Source: HK1 sp965202875
Lineage (GTDB): Bacteria; Pseudomonadota; Gammaproteobacteria; HK1
Assembly (NCBI GenBank): GCA_965202875.1
Contig: OZ241870.1
Span: 4,340,001 to 4,404,000 of the forward strand
Direction of reading: 5' to 3'
DNA: 64,000 nucleotides
A program made the translations under genes and the position numbers. Below the pieces are notes generated by a model. It searched no databases. It was given only the letters and a program-made list of their open reading frames with translations, and had not been told where the DNA came from. Of this stretch, positions 43,358 through 51,940 are shown piece by piece (position 1 is the stretch's first letter; each line of letters begins with the position of its first letter).

Positions 43358-43879
43358 ATGGCCGACGACCGACCCGAACGCCGCGGGCCCCGATTCTGGA
43401 TCATTCTCGTCGCGATGATCATCGCGCTGATCTTTCTGTACTTCTACCAGCCCTTCCAGGATTATCTCGCCGCCGCCATCCCCAACGTCCACTTCAGCAA
43501 CGTCCTGTTCTGGTTCGCTTCCCTGGTCGGGGTGGTCGCCTACGCAGTCGCCCACTGGCAGTCCTTCCGCCAGAACATGTTCCGCGCGGTCACCGAGCTC
43601 GACGCCGAGGGGCTCGTCTACGATACCCTCCAGATCACGGTGCTCGCGGGCGTCATCTTCGTGGCCGGCGCCGCCCTGCAGTCGGTCGAGATGCTCGGCG
43701 AGCACCTGATGGGAGGCGGGCCGGTGATCGACGCCGAGTTCGGCCGGCGCCTCGCGTCGATCGTCCTGCTCGTCATCCTGATCATCCTGCTCTATCTCCT
43801 GCATCAGCTCATCCGCGCCTTCCGGCGCGGGTGGCGCCCTCGCCGGCCGGGGGCGTCGTCGAGGAGCGGCCCGAGGTAG
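43358..43879 (+). CDS. Small integral membrane protein of unknown function
   Basis: 173 residues from ATG 43358. Four hydrophobic segments: FWIILVAMIIALIFLYFYQP, VLFWFASLVGVVAYAVAHWQ, ITVLAGVIFVAGAALQSVEM and LASIVLLVILIILLYLLHQL, ending in a basic tail. A conserved-looking FYQPFQDYLAAAIPNVHFSN lies in the first loop. No family is recognised. It diverges from the hydantoinase A duplicate, and a truncated paralogue diverges from the intact hydantoinase A, so the pair has been duplicated as a block. Confidence 0.65.
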   Translation: MADDRPERRGPRFWIILVAMIIALIFLYFYQPFQDYLAAAIPNVHFSNVLFWFASLVGVVAYAVAHWQSFRQNMFRAVTELDAEGLVYDTLQITVLAGVIFVAGAALQSVEMLGEHLMGGGPVIDAEFGRRLASIVLLVILIILLYLLHQLIRAFRRGWRPRRPGASSRSGPR

Positions 43880-44066
43880 CCGGCCCCGGCCGGTGTGCGC
43901 CGGTGACGTTCCCCGGAACGCGGTGGTCCTCCTCGCGGGCCGTCCCTGCCGTATGCCGCAGCCGTTCAGCCGGTGGCCGGCGGCGGCGCCCGCTGCTCTG
44001 CCGGCCGGTGTCGAGGCCGTGCATCGATCGGGTACCGGCGGCTCCGTGAACGCGAATCTTCGTATC

Positions 44067-44077
44067 GGGGGGGGGGG
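44067..44077. repeat. Poly-G tract (11 G) upstream of the response regulator
   Basis: A run of eleven G lies 76 nt before the response-regulator start. Such tracts are slippage-prone and, when near promoters, can alter expression. It may also be a sequencing-sensitive spot. Confidence 0.8.
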
Positions 44078-44153
44078 TGAACGGGCGCATTGTTGAACGT
44101 TCCGGAGGCCGGCGGCCGGAACGTTGGCCCGGAATCGGTGCAAAATCAGTCCG

Positions 44154-44834
44154 ATGCGCATCCTCTTCATCGAAGACGACCCGGAGACCACCCGCTTCGT
44201 CCGCAAGGGCCTCGAAGAGGCGGGGCACGTCGTCGACCACGCCGGCGACGGAAAGGAAGGTCTGCTGCTCGCGCTCGACGCGGGCCACGACGTCATCGTC
44301 GTCGATCGGATGCTTCCCGGACTCGACGGCCTGTCGATCGTGCGCTCGTTGCGGGCTGCGGATCGGACCACGCCGGTGCTCGTGCTGAGCGCGCTCGGCG
44401 AAGTCGACGACCGGGTGGAGGGCCTGCGCTCGGGTGGCGACGACTATCTCGTCAAGCCCTTCGCGTTCGCCGAGCTTTCGGCCCGGCTCGAAGCGCTCGC
44501 GCGGCGGCGCGGCGGCGGTGGCGGAGCGCCGGTCACCCGGCTCGCGGTCGCGGATCTGGAGATGGACCTTCTTGCGCGCACGGTCAGGCGTGCCGGGCGC
44601 GCCGTCGAGCTCCAGCCCCGCGAGTTCAGGCTGCTCGAATACCTGATGCGCCACACAGGGCAGGTGGTCACCCGCACCATGCTGCTCGAGGCGGTGTGGG
44701 ACTATCATTTCGATCCCCAGACCAACGTCATCGACGTCCACGTGAGCCGCCTGCGGCGAAAGATCGACCGCGGTTTCGATGCTCCGCTCATCCACACCGT
44801 GCGCGGCGCGGGCTACGTGATCCGCGAGCCATGA
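44154..44834 (+). CDS. OmpR/PhoB-family response regulator
   Basis: 226 residues from ATG 44154. The receiver domain has the acidic pocket IEDDPE, phospho-acceptor Asp51 in VIVVDRMLPGLDG, the VLVLSALGEVDDR switch and the Lys in YLVKPFAFAEL. The winged-helix output domain has LQPREFRLLEYLMRHTGQVV, TMLLEAVWDYHFDPQTNVID and HVSRLRRKIDRGFDAPLIHT, ending VRGAGYVIREP. It pairs with the histidine kinase that follows. The end of this gene is repeated twice more before the kinase, which is highly unusual. Confidence 0.95.
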   Translation: MRILFIEDDPETTRFVRKGLEEAGHVVDHAGDGKEGLLLALDAGHDVIVVDRMLPGLDGLSIVRSLRAADRTTPVLVLSALGEVDDRVEGLRSGGDDYLVKPFAFAELSARLEALARRRGGGGGAPVTRLAVADLEMDLLARTVRRAGRAVELQPREFRLLEYLMRHTGQVVTRTMLLEAVWDYHFDPQTNVIDVHVSRLRRKIDRGFDAPLIHTVRGAGYVIREP

Positions 44835-45044
44835 CCGCGATCATCCCCGGGAGCGCGTCGTCGTTCGCCAACCGCGGTTCCGATGCTCCGCTCATCCACA
44901 CCGTGCGCGGCGCGGGCCGCGTGATCCGCGAGCCATGACCGCGATCATCCCCGAGGGCGCGCCGTCGTTCGCCGACCGTGACATCGATCCCCGGCTCGTC
45001 GTCTCCACCGTGCGTGGCGGGGACCGTACCGCCCGCGAACCATG
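44774..45044. repeat. Triplicated response-regulator 3' end / kinase start junction
   Basis: The segment coding FDAPLIHTVRGAGYVIREP plus the ccatgaccgcgatcatcccc that follows recurs at about 44873-44955 and, more diverged, at about 44985-45044. Each copy ends in a ccATG that could start the kinase. The copies decrease in similarity, suggesting sequential duplication of the stop/start overlap. Confidence 0.9.
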
Positions 45045-46412
45045 ATCGCCGTCGTTCGCAGCGTCACTTGGCGCATCGCCATCGGCTACGGGGCGTTGTT
45101 CGGGATTTCGGTGCTGGGGCTGCTCGTGCTGATCTACTGGTCTGCCGCGGGCTACATGACCCGGCAGATGGAGGCGGTGATCGAGGCCGAGGTGCAGGGG
45201 CTCGCGGAGCGGTACCGTATCGCGGGGCTGCGGGGACTGCGTGATCTGGTCACCGAACGCCTTGCCCGCAACCCCGCCAGCTCGTCGATCTATCTGCTCG
45301 CGGATCCGGGGTTCCGCCTGCTCGCGGGCAATCTCACCGGATGGCCCGAGGCGGCCCGCAGCACCGAGCGCTGGACCGAATTCCGGCTCTACGCCGCGGG
45401 CGACGACCCCGCGCGCCCGGAGTGGCACCGCGCCCGCGCCCGGCACTTCGAGCTTCCGGGCGGGTACCACCTCCTCGTCGGTCGCAACCTGCGGGATCTC
45501 GACGAGATGCGCGCGGCGGTGGTCCGCGCGGTGGCGTGGGGCGTCGGGATCACCGTGGTGCTCGCGGTCGCGGGCGCGTGGTGGACGCGAAGCAGCGTGG
45601 CGGCGCGTATCGAGTCCATCAACCGCACGTCGCGCCGCATCATGGAGGGCGAGCTTTCCGAGCGTATCGAGAGCCACGGAAGCGGCGACGAGTTCGACGA
45701 TCTGATCGCGAACCTGAACGCGATGCTCGAACGCATCGAGACCCTGATGGGCGACGTGCGCCGGATCTCGGACAACGTCGCGCACGATCTGCGCACTCCG
45801 CTCGGCCGCCTGCGCACGCGGCTGGAGCAGCTTCGTGACGCGGCCGGTGAGGGGACACCGGCGGGGCTGGTGGACGCGGCGCTCGGGGAGGCGGATCAGA
45901 TGCTCGCGACCTTCAACGCCCTGCTCCGCATCGCGCGCATCGAGACCGGGCGGCGGAAGCACGCCTTCCGGCGGGTGGACCTCGCCACCATCGGCAACGA
46001 CGTGGCCGATCTCTACGCGCCGCTCGCCGAGGCGCGCGACGTCACGTTCCGCCACTCGGGGATCGAGTCACCGGTCAACGCGGACCCCGATCTGATCTTC
46101 CAGTCCCTGGCGAACCTGCTCGACAACGCGATCAAGTACACCCCGCAGGGCGGCGCGGTCACCCTGCACGTCACCTCCGACGCCGACACCGTGACCCTCG
46201 TCGTCGCCGACAGCGGGCCGGGCGTGCCGCCCGAAGAGCGCGAGGCGGTGCTGCGCCGCTTCTATCGCCTGGAACCTGCGCGCGGCGCTCCCGGCAGCGG
46301 CCTCGGCTTGAGCCTCGTCGCCGCCGTCGCCCGCCTCCACGAGGCGACGCTGACGCTCGGGGACGCCGCGCCCGGACTCGTCGTGCGCCTTCAGTTCGAG
46401 CGGGCAGGGTGA
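45042..46412 (+). CDS. Sensor histidine kinase
   Basis: 456 residues from ATG 45042. Two membrane segments (ALFGISVLGLLVLIYWSAAG and AVAWGVGITVVLAVAGAW) flank a periplasmic sensor of about 125 residues. A HAMP domain follows (SINRTSRRIMEGELSERIES), then HisKA with phospho-acceptor His248 in ISDNVAHDLRTPLGRLRT, and HATPase with N-box NLLDNAIKYTPQGG, G1 VVADSGPGVPPEEREAVL and G2 GSGLGLSLVAAVARLH. It should phosphorylate the regulator upstream. The original ATGA-type coupling with the regulator seems to have been spread apart by the triplication, leaving about 207 nt between them. Confidence 0.95.
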   Translation: MIAVVRSVTWRIAIGYGALFGISVLGLLVLIYWSAAGYMTRQMEAVIEAEVQGLAERYRIAGLRGLRDLVTERLARNPASSSIYLLADPGFRLLAGNLTGWPEAARSTERWTEFRLYAAGDDPARPEWHRARARHFELPGGYHLLVGRNLRDLDEMRAAVVRAVAWGVGITVVLAVAGAWWTRSSVAARIESINRTSRRIMEGELSERIESHGSGDEFDDLIANLNAMLERIETLMGDVRRISDNVAHDLRTPLGRLRTRLEQLRDAAGEGTPAGLVDAALGEADQMLATFNALLRIARIETGRRKHAFRRVDLATIGNDVADLYAPLAEARDVTFRHSGIESPVNADPDLIFQSLANLLDNAIKYTPQGGAVTLHVTSDADTVTLVVADSGPGVPPEEREAVLRRFYRLEPARGAPGSGLGLSLVAAVARLHEATLTLGDAAPGLVVRLQFERAG

Positions 46413-46428
46413 AGCCGCCGGCGACGCC

Positions 46429-46893
46429 TCACCCATTGCCCGCGATGTCTTCGTACCAGAGATCCGGACGCTCTTCGACGAAGCGGGACATGAGCTCCAT
46501 GCACGCCTCGTCGTGCATGAGCACCACCTCGACGCCTCGTCCGCTCAGGAACTCGATGTTGCCGGCAAAGTTCTTCGCCTCGCCGATCACGACTCTCCGT
46601 ATGCCGAATTGAAGGATGGTCCCCGTGCACATCATGCACGGGCTCAGCGTGGTGTACATGGTGACGCCGGAGTAGCCGGGGCGCCGGCCCGCGTTCTTCA
46701 TGCAGTCGGTCTCGCCGTGGGAGACGGGGTTCGCGTCCTGCACCCGGCGGTTGTACCCGCGGCCGATGATTTCACCGTTCTCGACCATGACCGCGCCGAC
46801 CGGGACGCCGCCCTCCTCGTAGCTCGTGCGGGCCTGTGCGTACGCTTCGCGCATGAAGTCGCGATCGTCGGGGGTCGGGGTGCCAAGGGGCAT
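46429..46893 (-). CDS. Cytosine deaminase, yeast-type (nucleoside deaminase family)
   Basis: 154 residues. The zinc site is NPVSHGETDCMKNA (His59, Glu61) and TLSPCMMCTGTILQFGIRRV (Cys86, Cys89), with GGVPVGAVMVENGEIIGRGY before them. The C-terminal EACMELMSRFVEERPDLWYE then DIAGNG is characteristic of the fungal FCY1-like cytosine deaminases rather than TadA. It converts cytosine to uracil in pyrimidine salvage. A cggagaac ribosome site precedes ATG 46893. It is convergent with the kinase (16-nt gap). With hydantoinases in the window this hints at pyrimidine catabolism or salvage. Confidence 0.88.
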   Translation of the reverse strand: MPLGTPTPDDRDFMREAYAQARTSYEEGGVPVGAVMVENGEIIGRGYNRRVQDANPVSHGETDCMKNAGRRPGYSGVTMYTTLSPCMMCTGTILQFGIRRVVIGEAKNFAGNIEFLSGRGVEVVLMHDEACMELMSRFVEERPDLWYEDIAGNG

Positions 46894-47008
46894 GGGTGTT
46901 CTCCGTTCGTCATCTCCGTCGCGGGCGAGGATCGATTGTCCGGCGGAGGCTCGATGCTTCGACAGCTTGACCGGCGGTCCTTGGACGAGGTGGTGGAGTC
47001 GGGCGTAG

Positions 47009-48235
47009 TCAGCGGATTCGGTGCGCCTGCGCGCGCGGGACGATGAACTGTCTCCCCAGCGTGGCGATGAAGGGGTCGTCGCTGGCGGCGCACCGCCGTT
47101 GGAGGGTCAGGAACACCTGCCCGGCGGTGGTGGCGCCCCAGAACCAGTCATCGAGGGCCCGGCTCGACGCCCCGCCCGGCCGCGCCAGCGCCGCTTCCAG
47201 GTAGTACGCCTTGACGTCCATGAGCACGATCTTGAGGACGTCGCCGGCTCTCAGATCGGGCCAGCGGTCCGTTGCGGGGCCGCCGCCGTACAGGAAGCCG
47301 CCGAGGAAGCGGCCGCACTCCACGATCTCCAGGCCGCTCGCGCCGAAGGTCGTCCGGCCACGCCGTTCGAGGCCGATGTCGTACCAGGGCCACAGCTCGG
47401 CCATCTCGGCAAGAAGCGCCTTGATGAGCGCCTCGTCTCCCGCATCCGCCACCGGCGGCTCGAGGTGGACGGGGCAGACCCATCCTTCCCCGTTTTCGGA
47501 CGGCGCCGCCGGGTCCGGCACGTCCTCGGGATAGTCGGCGAGCACCGGTCCGGACCCGGTCTCCAGCAGGTTCAGGGCGGCGACCAGCACCCGGCGCTGG
47601 AAGTCCGCGTCTCCGGGAACCCCCAGGGGGCGGCCGAACTCGAAGGGTACCCAGAGCGCGCGCGGCGGCACGATACGCTCGGTGTGTTCGCGGACGAGGC
47701 TGATCGACACGGTGGACAGCCCCGCGTTCTCAAGAATGTGGCCCAGCGCGCTCACGGCGCGGGTACAGGCCGGTCAGACTCCGACGAGAAGAACCGAATC
47801 GACCCCGTCGTCCTTCAGGAGGCCGGCCACCTTCTCCGCGGCCGGCTTCAGCGTCTCCGGATGGGTGGCGCCCATGAATGCGTAGTGCCAGGCGCCGATG
47901 GAGGCGATCGTCCCGCCGGCCTCGAGCTCGCGCAGGCGGTCGATGGGAAAGGCGACGTTGACGTCTTCCTGGAATCCGCTGCGGTCGAAATTGATCGAGG
48001 CGTGGGTCATGACCAGATCCCCACCGCCGGTGTCGCCGGGAATGACCCGATAGCCGCCGGCGCCCAGGTAGAACGGCGGATCGCCGCGCCGTTGCAGGCC
48101 GGCGGTGGTGACGATGGCCACTCGGCGTTCGGCGAGCGGCGGCCCGCCGACCCAGGGCCGCCCTTCCATCTCCGGGCAGTTGAAGTCGATCAGGAACCGG
48201 CGCGAGACTTCCGGAAGATCACTGAGACGCACCAT
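47009..48235 (-). CDS. Glycine/sarcosine/betaine reductase B-like selenoprotein with in-frame UGA (selenocysteine)
   Basis: A single 408-residue protein if the TGA at 47776-47774 is read as selenocysteine; conventional calling gives two frames (47774-48235 and 47009-47755). The N-terminal part reads MVRLSDLPEVSRRFLIDFNC, ERRVAIVTTAGLQRRGDPPF, GGDLVMTHASINFDRSGFQE, DVNVAFPIDRLRELEAG and DGVDSVLLVGV, then U154-P-A-C157, then TRAVSALGHILENAGLSTVS then SLVREHTERI in the same frame, followed by LWVPFEFGRPLGVPGDADFQ. The U-x-x-C after 'VLLVGV' is the redox site of this proteobacterial family, where Cys or Sec occupies the first position. An aaggag site precedes ATG 48235. A SECIS-like hairpin follows the UGA. 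It is probably a thiol/selenol oxidoreductase; the substrate is unknown. Confidence 0.85.
47735..47776 (-). promoter_or_regulatory. Candidate bacterial SECIS hairpin downstream of the UGA codon
   Basis: After the UGA the transcript reads CCGGCCUGUACC then CGCGC-CGUGA-GCGCG and CUGGGCC. The 5-bp CGCGC/GCGCG stem carries a GU in its apical loop, and outer GGCC/GGCC pairing extends it. The loop GU begins about 18 nt after the UGA, a spacing like that of the E. coli fdhF SECIS. This supports selenocysteine insertion by SelB, but was folded by eye. Confidence 0.6.
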
Positions 48236-48475
48236 GCTGAAAATCTCCTTGGCTTGGAATGAATTGACCGGACGCCGACGACGCCCGCCGCGGTCCCGAT
48301 ACGGATGATGTAGTCGTACGCGTCGTCGCCCATCAGAAGAATACGCCGAGGGAATTGGAGACAGCGGTCTTCATCGGCCTCGATCGAACGTCCAGGGAGC
48401 GATCATCCACGTCTCGATCGTCCACACTGCGAGAGTCCGTGTCTTGCGCCCTCCCGCTCGACGCTGACCCGATCC

Positions 48476-49216
48476 TCACGCCGCTTGCGCGTGGGCCTGG
48501 CGGACGATCCGCATGAAGTTGTCGTAAATGCAGCGCGCATTCCGGTTGAGAGCCGCCATGCTGGCGGCCGCCTTGGCCTCGAACGCGGACAGCGCGCCCT
48601 CGCCCATCGCCCGCTCCAGGGCCTCCTCGTAGGCGGGCACCGTGCCCCATTGGGGCACCGTGTCGCCGGTGATCTCGATGTGGTATTGGATACTGAAGGC
48701 GCGGCCGGCGAAGCCGAGCGCCTGTATTGCACAGGCCGGAGACGCGGCGAGGGTCTGCGCGCCGGGCGGCGCCCGCAACACCTCCGCGCCGTGCCATTGA
48801 AGGCAGGAGTGGACCGCCGGCACGCCTTCGAAGATCGGGCTCGAGCGGCCTGCCTTTGTCAGCTCCACCTCCATGACACCGATCTCGGGCTCTGCCGCCG
48901 GCCCGACCTCACCACCGAGCGCCTGCGCGAGGAGCTGGTGACCGAGGCAGAAACCGAAGAACGGCATCTTCCGATCGACGACTGCCTCCCGAATCGCGGC
49001 GCGCTCGGGTTCGAGCCATGGATAGGCGTCGTCCTCCCAGACATCCATCGGGCCGCCCATGACCCACAGCGCGTCATAGGCGCCGAGATCCGGGATCGAC
49101 TCGCCCTCATCGAGCTCGACCGCGGTCCACTCGAGGCCGTCTTCGCGCAGAAAGTCCCGGAACACCCCGGGATGCTCGATCACGATGTGTTGAAAAACGA
49201 GGACGTTTCTGGTCAT
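48476..49216 (-). CDS. Class I glutamine amidotransferase (GMP synthase-like) protein
   Basis: 246 residues. The triad is visible: nucleophile Cys90 in KMPFFGFCLGHQLLAQALGG, and the His-Glu pair in SIQYHIEITGD. MTRNVLVFQHIVIEHPGVFR and YDALWVMGGPMDVWEDDAYP are typical of stand-alone 'type 1 glutamine amidotransferase' proteins related to GMP synthase or gamma-glutamyl hydrolase-like PuuD. The partner substrate is unknown. Its ATG lies inside the sequence of a truncated NYN-type gene (at the 'DTGYD' codons), so its own promoter is probably that gene's. The 48236-48475 gap downstream holds no gene I can support. Confidence 0.85.
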   Translation of the reverse strand: MTRNVLVFQHIVIEHPGVFRDFLREDGLEWTAVELDEGESIPDLGAYDALWVMGGPMDVWEDDAYPWLEPERAAIREAVVDRKMPFFGFCLGHQLLAQALGGEVGPAAEPEIGVMEVELTKAGRSSPIFEGVPAVHSCLQWHGAEVLRAPPGAQTLAASPACAIQALGFAGRAFSIQYHIEITGDTVPQWGTVPAYEEALERAMGEGALSAFEAKAAASMAALNRNARCIYDNFMRIVRQAHAQAA

Positions 49217-49511
49217 AGCCGGTGTCCTTGGAGATGACGTGGAAGATTCCGTTCGGATCGCGCTCGGTCAGCGTTCCCAGGTAACAGGCGATGTGGAAGT
49301 CGAGGGCGTTTCGCCCGCTTCCGGTGATCCGGACGTATTGGGCCTTGTCCCCGAAGCCCTGCATCGACGACACCAGCTCGACCGGAAGCTTCGACTGGCT
49401 GGCGCCGACGAAGACCATGATCCGGAACGCCTGGCTCGGGGCGCCCTGCAGCACGGACAGGCTCTTCGTCTGCACGTTCTCATAGTCGATCAGAATGTAG
49501 TGCTTGCTCAT
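49107..49511 (-). pseudogene. NYN/PIN-like domain protein, 3'-truncated
   Basis: From ATG 49511: MSKHYILIDYENVQTKSLSV, FRIMVFVGASQSKLPVELVS, QYVRITGSGRNALDFHIACY and RDPNGIFHVISKDTGYD. This matches the 'PIN domain-containing' NYN-like proteins (acidic residues in IDYEN, NALDFH and SKDTGYD) up to the last acidic motif; intact relatives continue about 60-100 residues. Here the frame passes into the amidotransferase gene's start region and reads out-of-frame junk to 49107. RNase activity is uncertain because the fold is incomplete. Confidence 0.75.
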
Positions 49512-49650
49512 CCTGGCCGCCGTCTGTCGTGGGGTGGTCAGGTGGTCTCTTCGAGCGGGTCTCGCCCGACCCGCGCGGCTCGGTGCTTGAATTCGAGTGG
49601 CGGTCCGGTGCCGGAGGGGCGTCCCTGTCGGACGAACATGAGTCGAACGG

Positions 49651-50643
49651 CTACTCGATGCGACCGGTCTTCAGGCCGAGCTCGGCGCCGAGGGTGCGTG
49701 CGATGCCCGCCCCGAGCCGATCCGCGATGGTCTCCAGGCGCGAGGGGCGCAGCGTGAAATCCACGATCTCCCCCGCCCCGATCACTTCGCGCGCCACGTG
49801 GCTGCTGCTGCCCAGGGCGTCGACGAGACCGAGCTCGATACCTTGGGAGCCGGTCCAGATCAGCCCGCTGAAGACGTCGTCGCGAGCGGCGAGCCGATCC
49901 CCGCGACCGCGCTTGACCTTCTCGATGAAATCGGCGTGGATTTCGTCGAGCAGGGATTGGAGGTGTGCGAGCTCCTCTGCGGAGGCCTGCGAGAAAGGGT
50001 CCAGGAAGCCTTTGTGCTCCCCCGCGGTGAGAAGGCGCCTCTCCACGCCGAGCTTGTCCATCGCATCGACGAAACCGAAGCCGTCCATCAGCACCCCGAT
50101 CGAGCCCACGACGCTGGACCGGCTCGCGTAGATCGCGTCCGTGGCGGCTGCCACGTAGTACCCGCCGGAGGCGGCGACGTCGGTGATCACGGCGTATACG
50201 GGGGTGTCCGGGTGCAGCACACGCAGGCGCATGATCTCGTCGCTGACGTAGCCGGCCTGGACCGGACTGCCGCCGGGGCTGTTGATGCGCACGATCACAC
50301 CGGCGGTATCGGAGTCCTCGAAGGCGGCCCGGAGCCCCGCGACGATCCGGTCCGCACTCGTGTCTCCTTCGTCGCCGATCACGCCGCGCACGTCCACGAG
50401 GGCACTGTGCCGGCCGCCGGGATCCGGTCGAATCCACTCCGGGTCCATCCAGAGAACGGCGAGGAATACCAGAAACGCGAGCCACGCGAAGCGGAACACC
50501 AGGTTCCATCTGCGGGTGCGCCGTTGTTCGGCCAGCGCCATGAAGGCGAAACGCTCGGCCGGATCACGCTCCCGGCCGGGCATATCCGGACGTGCAGCCG
50601 GATCGGAAGGACGGGGGTCGGGTGCAGGCGGCTGGTCGGGCAT
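49651..50643 (-). CDS. sppA: S49-family signal peptide peptidase (SppA-like)
   Basis: 330 residues. An N-terminal cytoplasmic stretch precedes one membrane segment (LVFRFAWLAFLVFLAVLWMD). The ClpP-like core has ALVDVRGVIGDEGDTSADRI, GVIVRINSPGGSPVQAGYVS, the nucleophile Ser in VITDVAASGGYYVAAATDAI, SVVGSIGVLMDGFGFVDAMD, and the general-base Lys in GEHKGFLDPFSQASAEELAH. It is a short-form SppA (single catalytic domain) that degrades cleaved signal peptides or membrane fragments. The motifs are complete. It is followed on the same strand by the truncated NYN gene (49511). Confidence 0.92.
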   Translation of the reverse strand: MPDQPPAPDPRPSDPAARPDMPGRERDPAERFAFMALAEQRRTRRWNLVFRFAWLAFLVFLAVLWMDPEWIRPDPGGRHSALVDVRGVIGDEGDTSADRIVAGLRAAFEDSDTAGVIVRINSPGGSPVQAGYVSDEIMRLRVLHPDTPVYAVITDVAASGGYYVAAATDAIYASRSSVVGSIGVLMDGFGFVDAMDKLGVERRLLTAGEHKGFLDPFSQASAEELAHLQSLLDEIHADFIEKVKRGRGDRLAARDDVFSGLIWTGSQGIELGLVDALGSSSHVAREVIGAGEIVDFTLRPSRLETIADRLGAGIARTLGAELGLKTGRIE

Positions 50644-50909
50644 CGGGCGCAGGAATCGCGGCCACCGGAGCGGGCCGAATCTTCAATATTGAGTTGAACA
50701 GGTCGGACAAGGCGAATCAAGCACGGATGGAGGCGGTCTTCAAGCAGAAATACATATGGTGGTCCGGGGAGCCGGGTCCGCAGCAGACGGTTTCGTACAG
50801 TGGCGGAATCGGATAGCGTGCGCGCCGCGCCGGAATCCGGCGGCGGCGAGAGCGCATCCCGCATCGCCCAGCGCACGTAGCTCCACTTCTGCCGACCCTC
50901 TACAGGACA

Positions 50910-51715
50910 CCGCGAAAGTGGAGACGAGCTTCTACGACCCTGCGGCAGGAGCGGGCGTCTCCGACCTCATGCGCGGGAACACGCGGCTCGTCTACACCGA
51001 AGCGCCCGGCTCGCTCACCTTCGAGATGCAGGACGTCCCCGCGATCGCGAAGGCCGCGCGCGAGGGCGGCGCCCTCGTCGCGATGGACAACACCTGGGCG
51101 ACCCCGCTCTACTTCCGCCCGCTGGAGCATGGCGTCGACCTCTCGATCCAGGCGGGCACCAAGTACCTCGCGGGGCATTCGGACCTGGTGATCGGCATGG
51201 TCACCACCGCGACCGGCGCGCTCTTCAAGACGATTGCGGATCAGGCGCACGCCTTCGGGGACACCGCCTCCCCCGACGACTGCTTCCTCGCCCTGCGCGG
51301 TATGCGCAGCCTCTCGGTGCGGCTCGAACGCCAGTCCGCGTCGGCGCTGAAGGTCGCGCGCTGGCTCGAATCGCGCCCGGAGGTGAAGCGGGTGCTCCAT
51401 CCGGCGCTGGAGAGCGACCCCGGCCACGCGCTGTGGAAGCGGGACTTCGCGGGGGCGTCGAGCCTGTTCGGGCTCGCGCTGCACGCCACGGACGAGGCGG
51501 CGGTCGCCCGCATGGTGGATGGGCTCGCGCTGTTCCGCATCGGCTCGTCCTGGGGCGGGTACGAGAGCCTCGTCGCCTACAACCGCATGCCGATCCCCCG
51601 CGACGTCGTCCCGTGGACGGAGACGCCGGGCCTGCTGCGTATCCACGTCGGGCTCGAAGACCCCGATGACCTCATCGCCGATCTCGAAGCGGGCCTCGCC
51701 CGGCTCGATGCGTGA
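50910..51715 (+). pseudogene. metC: Cystathionine beta-lyase (MetC), 5'-truncated
   Basis: The conserved part starts VETSFYDPAAGAGVSDLMRG then NTRLVYTEAPGSLTFEMQDV, MDNTWATPLYFRPLEHGVDL, the PLP-lysine in AGTKYLAGHSDLVIGMVTTA, CFLALRGMRSLSVRLERQSA and FRIGSSWGGYESLVAYNRMP, ending normally at LARLDA. The first about 125 residues, including the active-site loop and tetramer contacts, are missing and replaced by Ala/Pro-rich junk (50756-50909). It would not be active. 50644-50755 also contains a short unidentifiable fragment (FKQKYIWWSGEPGPQQTVSY). Confidence 0.88.
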
Positions 51716-51858
51716 GAAGCGGGTATCGAAGGGTGCGCCGGGGTCGGACGTGGCGGCCGGCCGCATCTGCGGCCGCGGGCCGGAGAGGGGTGCCGGTCAT
51801 TTGCCTGCAAACGATGCGCCGGTGCTCGTGCATGAGTGCACCCCGGAGGCGATTCCAC

Positions 51859-51940
51859 CATGAAGCGCCCCCTGCGACATCCCTGGATGGCGACGGCCTG
51901 TCTTGCCGGCGAGCCCGCCTCCGCAAGGTGGCGCGGCGGC
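51859..51940 (+). other. Possible truncated start of an exported protein
   Basis: An ATG at 51859 with a ggaggcgattccacc site begins MKRPLRHPWMATACLAGEPA, which starts like a signal peptide but then merges into the convergent gene. The rest of the 51716-51858 gap shows only a ggccggccgcatctgcggcc palindrome. Confidence 0.25.

Noticed and set aside
47774..48235. Treating the glycine-reductase-like gene as a nonsense-mutated pseudogene
   Set aside because: The stop is precisely UGA at the redox position of a U-x-x-C motif with a SECIS-like hairpin, and no other lesions occur in either half.
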